From DASYYE01 sp035946955 (GTDB lineage Bacteria > Actinomycetota > Actinomycetes > Streptosporangiales > Streptosporangiaceae), in the NCBI GenBank assembly GCA_035946955.1, contig DASYYE010000388.1, positions 1 to 9,882 of the forward strand: 9,882 nucleotides of DNA, in the 5' to 3' direction. Below are positions 1-6,034 of the stretch, in pieces. Numbering within the stretch: position 1 is the first letter of the stretch; every line of letters begins with the position of its first letter. Below the pieces are notes generated by a model. It was not told where the DNA came from. It did not search any database and saw only the letters and a list, made by a program, of their open reading frames with translations. A program made the position numbers and the translations under genes.

Positions 1-471
1 CCGGCGGTAGATCAGGGATACGACCCGTCCGCCGTCGCTGACCACCACGGCGCCCGGCCGGCCGAGCACCGTCGGCACCAGGATGGGGAAGGAGGCCAGG
101 CGGCGGGCCTCCTCCAGCGACATCGGCCGCTCGCCGGGCAGGACGCCGCTTCCGAGTGAGCGCACCGGGCCAGGCTCCTGGCGAAGCTCGACGCCGGCGA
201 ACCGGAGCACATGGCTGATCACGGCCCGCCCCTGCGGGGTCGCGATCAGGATCACCAGGAAGGCCGCCACCACAGCCAGCGCGGCGCGCCACGCCAGCCT
301 GCGGAAGGCACCGGTCCGCACGGCGGGCACGTGGCGGGGCCCGTCCGCCTGCCCCCCGAGCCGCTGCCGCACGGCCGTGGTGAGGTCGCCGGCCGCCGGC
401 ACCTCAAGCTCGCGGCCCAGCGCCCGAAGCTCGGACTCCACCGCGCTCTGCCATGCGCTCCGGTCAGCCAC
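1..471 (-). CDS. Single-pass membrane protein, putative anti-sigma/sensor partner of the ECF sigma factor (3' end missing)
   Basis: The frame opens with GTG and its first 8 bases overlap the end of the sigma-factor gene (GTGGCTGA contains the sigma stop), so the two are probably translationally coupled. It stays open for 157 codons to the window edge. Seen: a short, charged N-terminal segment of about 60 residues, one hydrophobic helix at about 62-78 (LAVVAAFLVILI), then an extracytoplasmic part beginning with a short juxtamembrane stretch and the segment SLEEARRLASFPILVPTVLG (118-137). Family knowledge: a membrane protein encoded directly after an actinobacterial ECF sigma gene is commonly its anti-sigma factor or signal sensor. 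There is no HxxxCxxC zinc motif in the visible part, so it is not a classical ZAS-type anti-sigma factor. The role is inferred from position and topology; the family is not recognised from sequence alone. No strong Shine-Dalgarno precedes the GTG, which again fits coupling. Confidence 0.72.
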   Translation of the reverse strand, partial: MADRSAWQSAVESELRALGRELEVPAAGDLTTAVRQRLGGQADGPRHVPAVRTGAFRRLAWRAALAVVAAFLVILIATPQGRAVISHVLRFAGVELRQEPGPVRSLGSGVLPGERPMSLEEARRLASFPILVPTVLGRPGAVVVSDGGRVVSLIYRR

Positions 472-1054
472 TGGACACCCGGCTCTGCGTTCCGGGAACA
501 AGCTGCCCGCGCAGCCTGTTCAGCGCGCGCCACGTGCGCGACTTGACCGATCCGAGCGGCCAGGCCAGCACCTGCGCCGTCTCCGCCTCGGACAGGTCGA
601 GGAAGTAGCGGCACACCAGCACCTGCCGCTCCCGGTCCGGGAGCGCCCTCACCGCGGCCAGCAGCTGGGCACGTCGTTCTGCTGCCAGCACCTCATCGAC
701 CGGAGCGTCCGCCGCCGTGCCGGCCGATTCCGCGATGCCCAGCCGCACGGCCAGCGCGGCGCGCCGTCGCCTCGAACGCGCGAGGTTCCTGGTCTCGTTG
801 GTGACGATGCGCAGCAGCCACGGGCCGAACGGCTCACCTGCCCGGAACCGGGACAGATGCCGGAACGCCTTCACGAACGCCTCCTGCACCACGTCATCGG
901 ACTCCTCCCCCGCGCCCAGCAGGAAAGCGGCCCGGTGCGCACGCAGCGTGTACCGGGCGACCAGCACGCCATAGGCGTCAAGGTCACCACCACGGGCCCG
1001 GGCTACCGCCTCCGCGTCGTCGATGGCTCTCCTCACCCAGCCGAGCACGCCCAC
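464..1054 (-). CDS. RNA polymerase sigma factor, sigma-70 ECF subfamily
   Basis: Directs core RNA polymerase to a small regulon, probably in response to a signal passed by the overlapping membrane protein. At 196 aa it has the usual ECF length. Region 2 spans about residues 20-100: the core-binding helix follows YGVLVARYTLRAHRAAFLLG, the DDVVQEAFVKAF -10 recognition helix is at 53-64, and the basic NETRNLARSRRRR segment follows. Region 4 spans about 138-185: LPDRERQVLVCRYFLDLS, then the helix-turn-helix ending SVKSRTWRALNRLR. No long C-terminal extension is present. The start is uncertain. The frame is open up to an ATG at 1189, but that adds 45 residues unlike an ECF N-terminus. GTG codons at 1054, 1048 and 1036 are all reasonable and none has a good ribosome site. 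I chose 1054 because a GGAAC motif sits about 30 bases upstream and could give a nearly leaderless transcript. The ECF group cannot be assigned from here. Confidence 0.9.
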   Translation of the reverse strand: MGVLGWVRRAIDDAEAVARARGGDLDAYGVLVARYTLRAHRAAFLLGAGEESDDVVQEAFVKAFRHLSRFRAGEPFGPWLLRIVTNETRNLARSRRRRAALAVRLGIAESAGTAADAPVDEVLAAERRAQLLAAVRALPDRERQVLVCRYFLDLSEAETAQVLAWPLGSVKSRTWRALNRLRGQLVPGTQSRVSSG

Positions 1055-1402
1055 TTCAATACACCGCCAGCGGCCGCAAGGTTCCCACCAAGGAACGCCG
1101 CGGCGATCCCCGCACGAGCCCGTCGGCACAACAGACCGACCGATATGCACAACCGCGAGCGCCAAGAGCTCGCACCTACAGCCGTCCAATTAGATGGCAT
1201 GCATCGGCGGGTCGGCGTAAGCGTCTGACCTTGGGCATGTCGGTTGTTCGCGCGGCGAGGACCTCCCCAGCTCAGACGCGTCACGATTAGTTCGTAAGCC
1301 ATTCGCGTGCAGGGCGCCTGGGCGCGTGCCGCAGGCTACCTCGTGGCTGGTCCGGGGAGTAGGTCCGCGCAGCGTCGCGTTACCGGTTTGCGTCCGGCGG
1401 CA
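1055..1402. other. Intergenic region between ECF sigma start and AraC-family stop, with candidate ECF promoter and a dyad
   Basis: No convincing gene is present; open frames crossing it are antisense or upstream extensions of the sigma gene. It holds a GGAAC motif close to the sigma start (separate entry) and two 8-base inverted arms, GCGTCTGA at 1221-1228 and TCAGACGC at 1272-1279, separated by 43 bases. The stretch around 1185-1200 is locally less G+C-rich than its surroundings. Nothing else is recognised. Confidence 0.5.
1059..1085 (-). promoter_or_regulatory. Candidate ECF-type (possibly autoregulatory) promoter of the sigma gene
   Basis: On the minus strand GGAACC (1085-1080) is followed after about 18 bases by GTAT (1062-1059). 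GGAAC with a short GT-containing -10 element is the general form of promoters read by many ECF sigma factors, which often activate their own genes. The transcript would begin almost at the GTG at 1054, so translation would be leaderless or nearly so. The spacing is plausible but the -10 element is weak, so this is a tentative call. Confidence 0.3.
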
Positions 1403-2311
1403 TTACCTGTTCTGGCGCCATTGCCCGGCGCCAGGACGAGCAGGTTTATCGCCCGCACGGGCCGCGCAGAGTTCGACATACCGGCCGGGTGTCATGCCGA
1501 ATGCCGCCTTGAACGTCCGGGTGAAGTGGGCCTGGTCGGCGAAGCCGGCCTCGAGGGCGGTTTCTGCCAGCGGGCGCGCGTCGCGCAGCCAGCCCCGGGC
1601 CACGTCGAGGCGCCGCATCACCGAATACCGGTACGGGCTGGTCCCGTAGACAGCACGGAACTGGCGGGCGAACTGGTAGCGGTTCAGGCCCGTGACCGCC
1701 TCCACCTCGCTTGACTGCACTATCGCCAGCCGGCTCCGCAGGACATCGCGGCCACGCTCGACAGCGGGCAGGTCGACCCGGCAGCGCAGCGCGATGGCGG
1801 GACCGGAGGCGCCCAACCGTAGCAGTCCTTGCGCCAGCTGAAGCACCAGAGCGTCAAGCGCCAGCGGCTCAGGCGCACTCGCGAACGCCGTACGCACCAC
1901 GCGCGCGAGGACTGGGTCGTCGGTCACCGGGGGAGCGAACGGCAGCGGCGCCGGCCGTCCGGTGAGGGCCGGCAGGGCGGAGGCGATCCGGTCCGGGCTG
2001 AGGTAGATCTGGCGGTAGCCGAACACACCCGGCCCATCCGCCCTGCCGTCGTGCAGTTCGTCGGGATGAAGCACGAAGACCTGTCCGGGGAGGCTGCGCT
2101 CTACGGTGCCCCGGTACTCGAACGCCTGGACCCCCTCCTCGGTGACGCCGATCGCGTAGACATCGTGCCGGTGGCGGCTGAACGGGCGGCCGCGCAGGCG
2201 AGCGCGGAACAATTCCACCCCATCCGCCGGCGCCATGGCGTCTACCCACTCGTCTGGGTCGCACGAACGTTCAAGACCAGCGCCGCATGCATCACCCAGG
2301 CTGGGGGCCAT
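1403..2311 (-). CDS. AraC-family transcriptional regulator with N-terminal AraC-binding (cupin) domain
   Basis: 302 aa, typical of the family. The N-terminal ligand-binding cupin is at about 33-110, with a HRHDVYAIGV strand and the LPGQVFVLHPDELHDG segment characteristic of AraC-type arabinose-binding-like domains. The C-terminal double helix-turn-helix is at about 185-283. Its second half (GFADQAHFTRTFKAAFGMTP, 256-275) is the AraC/XylS signature region. It diverges from a LysE-type exporter, so it most likely controls that exporter in response to an exported or related compound; this is inferred from context. The ATG at 2311 gives the longest frame but lies only 23 bases from the exporter start and lacks a clear ribosome site. 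Codons 5-15 have unusually low third-position G+C. The next in-frame start is the ATG at 2236, which would free about 100 bases for divergent promoters. An 8-base perfect hairpin (1412-1419 with 1427-1434) lies inside the last codons. Confidence 0.9.
   Translation of the reverse strand: MAPSLGDACGAGLERSCDPDEWVDAMAPADGVELFRARLRGRPFSRHRHDVYAIGVTEEGVQAFEYRGTVERSLPGQVFVLHPDELHDGRADGPGVFGYRQIYLSPDRIASALPALTGRPAPLPFAPPVTDDPVLARVVRTAFASAPEPLALDALVLQLAQGLLRLGASGPAIALRCRVDLPAVERGRDVLRSRLAIVQSSEVEAVTGLNRYQFARQFRAVYGTSPYRYSVMRRLDVARGWLRDARPLAETALEAGFADQAHFTRTFKAAFGMTPGRYVELCAARAGDKPARPGAGQWRQNR
2295..2305. promoter_or_regulatory. Small dyad (CCCAG-G-CTGGG) in the divergent AraC/LysE region
   Basis: CCCAG and CTGGG flank a single G, 30 bases before the exporter start and at or inside the 5' end of the AraC-family gene. 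It is a possible operator half for this gene pair. Dyads this short arise by chance in G+C-rich DNA, so confidence is low. Confidence 0.2.
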
Positions 2312-2334
2312 GGACCAAATCTACGGAGCGGCGC

Positions 2335-2949
2335 GTGACAGTCCTGCATGACCCCGCCCAGGTGATCGCTTTTATGACGTTCGCCGCGGTCGTCGCTGGA
2401 ACTCCCGGCCCCGGCAATGCGCTGCTGACCGCGGTCGGGGCAAGGGTCGGTGTCCGGCGGGGTCTGCCGAGTCTGCTGGGGCAGGTGACAGGGATGGGCG
2501 CGATGTTGTTCGCTATCACCCTCGGGCTGGGCAACGTGCTCCTTGCTCATCCTGCGGCCCTCCAGGTTCTAAAGTGGGGCGGGGCAGTGATGCTCTGCTG
2601 GATGGCCTGGCGGATCGCGACAGCCGGACACTCAGAAAAGACCATGAACGCGCCCGCTGGATTTCTCCGCATGGCAGCCTTTCAATGGGTCAATCCCAAG
2701 GGGTGGCTGGTCGGCGTTGCCGCCATCGCCATCTTCCTGGACCGGCGCGCCGGCAGTGCCCTGGGCCAAGCTGTCATCTTCGCGATATTGTTTAGCCTGG
2801 TCGCTCTGCCCAGCTGTTTCCCCTGGCTGGCGCTCGGTGCCGCGCTCCAGCGCTTCTTCCGCACCCCACGCGCCCGACGCGTGCTCAACAGCGCCATGGC
2901 GGCCCTGCTGGCCGCATCCACGATCTTGCTGGCCTGGACCCGCGTCTGA
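2335..2949 (+). CDS. LysE/RhtB-family amino-acid (or amino-acid-like metabolite) exporter
   Basis: 204-aa integral membrane protein, the normal size for the LysE/RhtB/RarD-type translocators that export amino acids or homoserine lactone-like compounds by proton antiport. Seen: hydrophobic segments at about 8-34, 44-70, 76-96, 112-135, 143-170 and 185-202. The family signature TPGPGN is at residues 23-28, and the conserved FQWVNPKGW segment, with NPK at 120-122, begins the second half. The start was set at GTG 2335 because GGAG (2325-2328) precedes it by 6 bases. An in-frame ATG at 2287 would overlap the divergent AraC-family gene and has no comparable site. Substrate specificity cannot be read from sequence. 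The divergent AraC-family gene is the obvious candidate regulator. Confidence 0.9.
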   Translation: MTVLHDPAQVIAFMTFAAVVAGTPGPGNALLTAVGARVGVRRGLPSLLGQVTGMGAMLFAITLGLGNVLLAHPAALQVLKWGGAVMLCWMAWRIATAGHSEKTMNAPAGFLRMAAFQWVNPKGWLVGVAAIAIFLDRRAGSALGQAVIFAILFSLVALPSCFPWLALGAALQRFFRTPRARRVLNSAMAALLAASTILLAWTRV

Positions 2950-2963
2950 CCACCCGCCAAACG

Positions 2964-2987
2964 TCGGCCCCACCACATAGCGGCCGA
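2964..2987 (+). terminator. Weak stem-loop after the LysE-type exporter gene
   Basis: A six-base stem (TCGGCC/GGCCGA) with a 12-base loop begins 14 bases past the exporter stop codon. No run of T follows, so if it ends transcription it does so without the canonical intrinsic-terminator tail, as is common in high-G+C actinomycetes. Confidence 0.25.
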
Positions 2988-3201
2988 TCCACCCCACCGG
3001 TCCCGCGTGACCTCGGTTACCGATCACCCAGTTCTGAGCCCGCCTCCGACAGATCTGACGAGTTCCTGTCGCCGTGCAGAGCGGCGGGTACGTGCGCGGG
3101 CAGGAAGAGATTGGGTTCGTCGCAGACCCATCAGCCCAGCCGCCAGCTCGGAGCGCAGGGCGCGATGATCAACCAGCCGAGGCAGGCGGAACCGGCCGTG
3201 T

Positions 3202-3231
3202 GATTCCGGCATTGGCCGGACGCCATATCGT
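3202..3231 (+). promoter_or_regulatory. Possible promoter giving a leaderless VOC transcript
   Basis: TATCGT at 3226-3231 fits TANNNT, and a poor -35 (around GATTCC, 3202-3207) sits 18 bases upstream. The transcription start would fall at or next to the GTG at 3238. No Shine-Dalgarno precedes that GTG, consistent with leaderless translation, which is frequent in actinobacteria. Tentative. Confidence 0.25.
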
Positions 3232-3237
3232 GGGCTG

Positions 3238-3570
3238 GTGAAGTTCAATCATGTCGGAATCCCGACCGCTGGCTCGTTCGAAGGCGAGATTGCGCTGCCG
3301 CACCTGAGGATGACCGTCAGCGATCACCTGAATAATCCGTTCGGCATTCAATGGCAGCGGTACTGGGACGACGCACCTTATCCCGATCTTGTTAAGACCG
3401 TGCCGCATGTGGCGTTCGAGGTTGACGACCTCCTGGCGGCCCTGGCGGGCAGCCACGTCATCATCGATCCGAACAGTCCGAGCCCGGGCGTGACCGTCGC
3501 CTTCATCGAGGTCAACGGAGCCCCGGTCGAGCTCATGCAGATCGATCACCAGGCCCGGCCCGACCTGTGA
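3238..3570 (+). CDS. Small VOC-superfamily (glyoxalase/bleomycin-resistance fold) protein
   Basis: 110 aa, one VOC module (two beta-alpha-beta-beta-beta units). Seen: FNHVGIPT at the N-terminus supplies H5. VPHVAFEVDDL at 55-65 begins the second half and supplies H57. The last strand GAPVELMQID carries E98. These sit where metal ligands lie in VOC enzymes, so a divalent metal site formed in a dimer is plausible. The conserved-looking PFGIQWQRYWDDAP segment (34-47) lies between the halves. VOC proteins include glyoxalases, extradiol dioxygenases, epimerases and antibiotic-binding proteins; nothing visible decides among them, so no substrate is assigned. It starts at GTG without a clear ribosome site. 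The gene is a single transcription unit facing the phosphoesterase gene end-to-end. Confidence 0.82.
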   Translation: MKFNHVGIPTAGSFEGEIALPHLRMTVSDHLNNPFGIQWQRYWDDAPYPDLVKTVPHVAFEVDDLLAALAGSHVIIDPNSPSPGVTVAFIEVNGAPVELMQIDHQARPDL

Positions 3571-3593
3571 TGACCTCGGGTGCAGATCACCCA

Positions 3594-3617
3594 GGCACCG
3601 ACGGCGTCGAGGGTGCC
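3594..3617. terminator. Candidate bidirectional stem-loop between convergent genes
   Basis: GGCACC (3594-3599) pairs with GGTGCC (3612-3617). The inner GAC/GTC continues the stem around a GGC loop, with a GAG bulge on one side. It lies between the VOC stop (3570) and the phosphoesterase stop (3639), the place expected for a shared terminator. No T tract is seen on either strand. A second short stem GGGTG/CACCC sits at 3578-3591. Confidence 0.45.
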
Positions 3618-3638
3618 GGAGCTGGCCTGTGGGCTGGG

Positions 3639-5801
3639 CTAGCCGGCCAGGTGGAACTCGATCAGGGGACTGCGTCCCGTATCGGTCTTGAAGTAGCCGT
3701 CGGCCCACACGGTGTCGTCGGCGGCCGAGATCCCGCCGAGAACCTTGTCGCCTGTGCCCGGGTTGGGTGCGGGCACCTGCTGCCAGCCGGATCCGCTGTT
3801 GCGTGCGACCAGGGTGAGCTGGTTGCCGCTGGCCTGGTCCAGGTACGAGCCGACCAGCCAGACCGTGCCGTCGGAGTAGGCCACGCCGGTGACGTTGGAG
3901 AAACCTGAGCCGAGCCCGGCAGGCCGCTCCGCGCTCCAAACGCCGTCACGCAGGTGCTCGACCAGCGGGCGGGCCTGGTTCGTGGCGTCGTCGCTCTGGC
4001 CGACGGCCCAGACCTGGCGGCCGTGGACCGTGACGCCCTGCAGCAGGCCGCCGGTCAGGCCGGCGGACGGCACGTCGGCCGCGTCCCAGTGGTGGCCGTT
4101 CCAGTGCTCGACCAGCGGCGTGTCGGAATGCCTTCCGTCCTGTTGCCCGACCGCCCAGATGTCGTCGGGCCCGGCGGCGGCCACGCCGTAGAGGTGGTTG
4201 CCGGTGCTGCCGGGATCGGGGCTGCGCACGACCGACCAGTCGTGGCCGTCCCAGTGCTCGATCAGGGTGCTGTAGGTGCCGTCATCCCCCTGCTGGTGGC
4301 CGACCGCCCAGACGTCGCGGGCGGATAGGGCCACCGCCGAGTACAGCGTGTCGCGCTGGCTGTCGAGCCTGGGCGTCGTCGCTACATGCCAGGCGTGGCC
4401 GTCCCAGGCCTCGATCAGGCTGTGGGCCTGGTAAGAGCTGTCGAGCGCCACACCGACCGCCCACGCCCGGCCGTGTGTGGCCGCGACGCCGAACAGCGTG
4501 TTGAAGTTAGGGCCCGAATCGGGCACCGAGGTCTGCGTCCACTTGGTCCCGTCGAAGTGTGCAGCGGTGGCCAGCGTGGCGTCCACGTTGCTGGCCGCAG
4601 TGTCGGGGAGGAAGTTGCCGACCGCCCAGACGTCCGACGGTGAGACCGCGGCCACCGCGCCGTAGGTGTTGTCACCAGTGCCGAGCGTCGGAGCGGGCTG
4701 GACGGCCCACCCGCCGCTCGACGACCGGTCCGTGACGAAGCTGACCGGCTCGCTCGGCGTTGGCGACAGCGCGGCGATGTCGGGCACCGACAGCGGCGTG
4801 AACGCGGCCGCGGCCGAGCCGCTGACGGCGAATAGCGGCGTCATCGGCGTGGTGTTGCACGAGCTCTGCAGGCAGGGGAGGCCGAAGTTGGCCTGGATCG
4901 TCCGCAGCAGCGAGTAATGGCTGTAGGTCGCACGATCCTGCAGGTGCCGGGGTCCGTGGCTGGTGATGACCACGTTAGCCACCCGGCCGCCGCCGCCGGC
5001 GTTGTCGTCGCCCTCGTCGTAGACGATGTTGATGGCGTTGTTGCCCCGGGCCCAGAACCGGGCCCCGGTGATCTCCGCCACCAGGTGCCCCAGGTACTGG
5101 TCACCGACCGCCACCAACCGCTGGTCTTGCGGGTCCGTGCCCCCGGTGGAGCCGGAGTCGATGCAGTACGGCGGATCGCCGTGCTGGTCGTGGCACTCGT
5201 CGGGGATCACCCAGCCGAACGCGGGCACGTGCCCGTCGCGCAGGTCGTCGGCGAGCTGCCCGACGGGAACCTGGCGTGACCAGTCGGCCGGGTTTAGCGA
5301 GGTGGTGAAGTTCTGGATGCCGTCGTGCTTCGACACGTACAGCGGGTCCTTGTCCGGGGCGCCGTTGCAGTTCGCCGGGTAGCAGATGCCCTGGTAACCC
5401 GGGTGCGGCACCCCCTGGAGATAGGCCTTCCAGCTGACGTGGGCCTGGTCGAGCTCGCTGATGAGGCTGGGCGCGGCGACCTGCTGGACGTAGTACGCGT
5501 TGTCGGAGTTCACCGTGAACGTGCTGCCGCCCAGCAGCGCGACGTAGTTCGGCTCGCTCGGGTGCGCGACCGCGAAGTAGCTGGTCGCGACTCCGTACTG
5601 GGACGCCAGCGCGTTGAGGTTGGGCGCGGCCGGGTTCCCGATCACGTCGGTGTAGCCGTGGTTCTCCTCGACGATGACGAACACGTGGTCGTAGTGCCCG
5701 GCGGTGGAGGGGGCGGGCGACGCGAGCGCCGCCGACGCTCCGCTGACCGCCCAGGCGGCGGCCACGGTCAGGGCGAGCAGACTCCGTGCGGATGCCGACA
5801 T
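3639..5801 (-). CDS. Secreted phosphoesterase (acid phosphatase/phospholipase C-like, alkaline-phosphatase superfamily) with C-terminal beta-propeller
   Basis: 720 aa; it probably hydrolyses phosphate esters outside the cell. Residues 1-28 are a Sec signal peptide (hydrophobic LLALTVAAAWAV, then an ALA-S cleavage-like site). The phosphoesterase domain (Pfam PF04185-like) occupies about 36-325: YDHVFVIVEENHGY with the EENH metal motif at 45-48, HPSEPNYVALLGG at 80-92, IVYDEGDD at 259-266, VVITSHG at 277-283, and YSHYSLLRTIQANFGLPCL at 293-311. Six cysteines in close pairs (140/145, 203/213, 310/315) suggest disulphides in the exported enzyme. Residues 326-365 form a linker. Residues 366-720 hold about seven propeller repeats, each with a (V/I)WAVG strand and a W-containing ending such as EHWDGHDW. 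The ATG is firmly set by GGAGG five bases upstream (5807-5811 on the plus strand). PHO-box-like repeats lie further upstream. The substrate is unknown. Confidence 0.9.
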   Translation of the reverse strand: MSASARSLLALTVAAAWAVSGASAALASPAPSTAGHYDHVFVIVEENHGYTDVIGNPAAPNLNALASQYGVATSYFAVAHPSEPNYVALLGGSTFTVNSDNAYYVQQVAAPSLISELDQAHVSWKAYLQGVPHPGYQGICYPANCNGAPDKDPLYVSKHDGIQNFTTSLNPADWSRQVPVGQLADDLRDGHVPAFGWVIPDECHDQHGDPPYCIDSGSTGGTDPQDQRLVAVGDQYLGHLVAEITGARFWARGNNAINIVYDEGDDNAGGGGRVANVVITSHGPRHLQDRATYSHYSLLRTIQANFGLPCLQSSCNTTPMTPLFAVSGSAAAAFTPLSVPDIAALSPTPSEPVSFVTDRSSSGGWAVQPAPTLGTGDNTYGAVAAVSPSDVWAVGNFLPDTAASNVDATLATAAHFDGTKWTQTSVPDSGPNFNTLFGVAATHGRAWAVGVALDSSYQAHSLIEAWDGHAWHVATTPRLDSQRDTLYSAVALSARDVWAVGHQQGDDGTYSTLIEHWDGHDWSVVRSPDPGSTGNHLYGVAAAGPDDIWAVGQQDGRHSDTPLVEHWNGHHWDAADVPSAGLTGGLLQGVTVHGRQVWAVGQSDDATNQARPLVEHLRDGVWSAERPAGLGSGFSNVTGVAYSDGTVWLVGSYLDQASGNQLTLVARNSGSGWQQVPAPNPGTGDKVLGGISAADDTVWADGYFKTDTGRSPLIEFHLAG
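3642..4709 (-). repeat. About seven degenerate in-gene repeats encoding propeller blades
   Basis: Each unit is about 50-55 codons and encodes a core of the form (V/I)WAVG followed by a loop, L(I/V)E.W(D/N)GH and a W before a proline-containing turn. VWAVG-like cores are at residues 391, 446, 498, 548, 598, 647 and 698. The DNA stays similar between units: CCGACCGCCCAGA recurs near 4147, 4302 and 4619. The first strand of the array (WAVQPAPTLGTGD, 365-377) is the outer strand missing from the last unit, which ends at PLIEFHLAG. This is the 'velcro' arrangement that closes a circular propeller. A seven-bladed fold is inferred from the count. Confidence 0.7.
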
Positions 5802-5851
5802 GACAGCCTCCGGCGAGCAGGCGAGGATCCCAGACCACCGCAGCGTACGAA

Positions 5852-5909
5852 TTACTAAGAAGCCCGGTGAACCATGCCCAGGTGAACATTCGGGACCAAC
5901 CGCCTGAAC
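5852..5909 (-). promoter_or_regulatory. PHO-box-like repeats and promoter region of the phosphoesterase gene
   Basis: Read on the minus strand: GTTCAGG (5909-5903), GGTCCCG (5897-5891), GTTCACC (5887-5881) and GTTCACC (5872-5866). The third unit with its tail, GTTCACCTGGG, fits the 11-base PhoP direct-repeat unit of Streptomyces, G(G/T)TCAYYYR(G/C)G. Steps between units are 12, 10 and 15 bases instead of a regular 11, so the last copy is out of register. A -10-like TAGTAA (5857-5852) follows, then about 45 bases of leader. PhoP control of an exported phosphatase would make sense but is inferred. Confidence 0.45.
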
Positions 5910-5985
5910 GGCACGCCGCTCGCTACTGGCCGAGCAGGCCGCCGACGCGGCGGGTCATCTCCCCGGCTGCAGCCACGGCTGGCGG

Positions 5986-6027
5986 GAACGGCCGGGCCGC
6001 GCGCCGCGCCGGCCGCAGCCGCCGTTC
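5986..6027 (-). terminator. Large G+C-rich stem-loop just after the small peptide ORF
   Basis: GAACGGC (5986-5992) and GCCGTTC (6021-6027) form a perfect outer stem. Inside, GGCCGCGC (5995-6002) pairs with GCGC (6006-6009) and GGCC (6011-6014) around a GCC loop, with one C bulged. It starts 7 bases past the TAA of the 34-codon ORF, the position expected of a terminator or 3'-stabilising structure. There is no T tract. It supports the view that a transcript ends after the small ORF. Confidence 0.45.
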
Positions 6028-6034
6028 GCTCAGG

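Larger units (their letters stand above)
2950..3237. other. Intergenic region between exporter and VOC gene
   Basis: No supportable gene. A weak hairpin follows the exporter stop (TCGGCC 2964-2969 with GGCCGA 2982-2987, loop of 12) and lacks a T tract. A near-perfect small palindrome TCGGTTACCGA lies at 3013-3023, and CCGGC/GCCGG arms at about 3206-3219 precede the VOC start. An antisense frame at 3024-3248 is open but resembles no protein I know. Confidence 0.4.
5802..6034. other. Intergenic region between small peptide ORF and phosphoesterase gene
   Basis: No gene is supported. From the phosphoesterase start outward it contains the ribosome site, an A+T-richer stretch at about 5848-5860, the GTTCACC-type repeats (5866-5909) and then a long G+C-rich hairpin (5986-6027) just after the small ORF. 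Short palindromes GGCTGCAGCC (5965-5974) and AGCC/GGCT arms (5971-5980) lie between. Confidence 0.5.

Noticed and set aside
83..1228. Long plus-strand open frame of 381 codons
   Set aside because: It lies antisense to the recognisable ECF sigma and membrane-partner genes; its product is low-complexity Arg/Pro/Ala-rich, typical of shadow frames in high-G+C DNA.
1412..1434. Perfect 8-bp hairpin (CTGGCGCC/GGCGCCAG) as AraC terminator
   Set aside because: It lies inside the final codons, before the stop at 1403-1405, and no T tract follows; kept only as a note in the gene entry.
1829..2338. Plus-strand open frame of 169 codons
   Set aside because: Antisense to the AraC-family gene; no motif, and the sense strand carries clear cupin and helix-turn-helix signatures.
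3024..3248. 74-codon minus-strand frame between the exporter and VOC genes
   Set aside because: It overlaps the VOC start, has no recognised family and no convincing ribosome site; treated as chance.
5866..5887. Two GGTGAAC copies as a phage or transposon attachment repeat
   Set aside because: They are in a promoter position, match the PhoP repeat unit, and no integrase or transposase is in the window.
5101..5889. Minus-strand open frame of 262 codons
   Set aside because: It overlaps the phosphoesterase signal peptide and catalytic domain in another frame and encodes an Arg/Gly/Ala-rich product without motifs.
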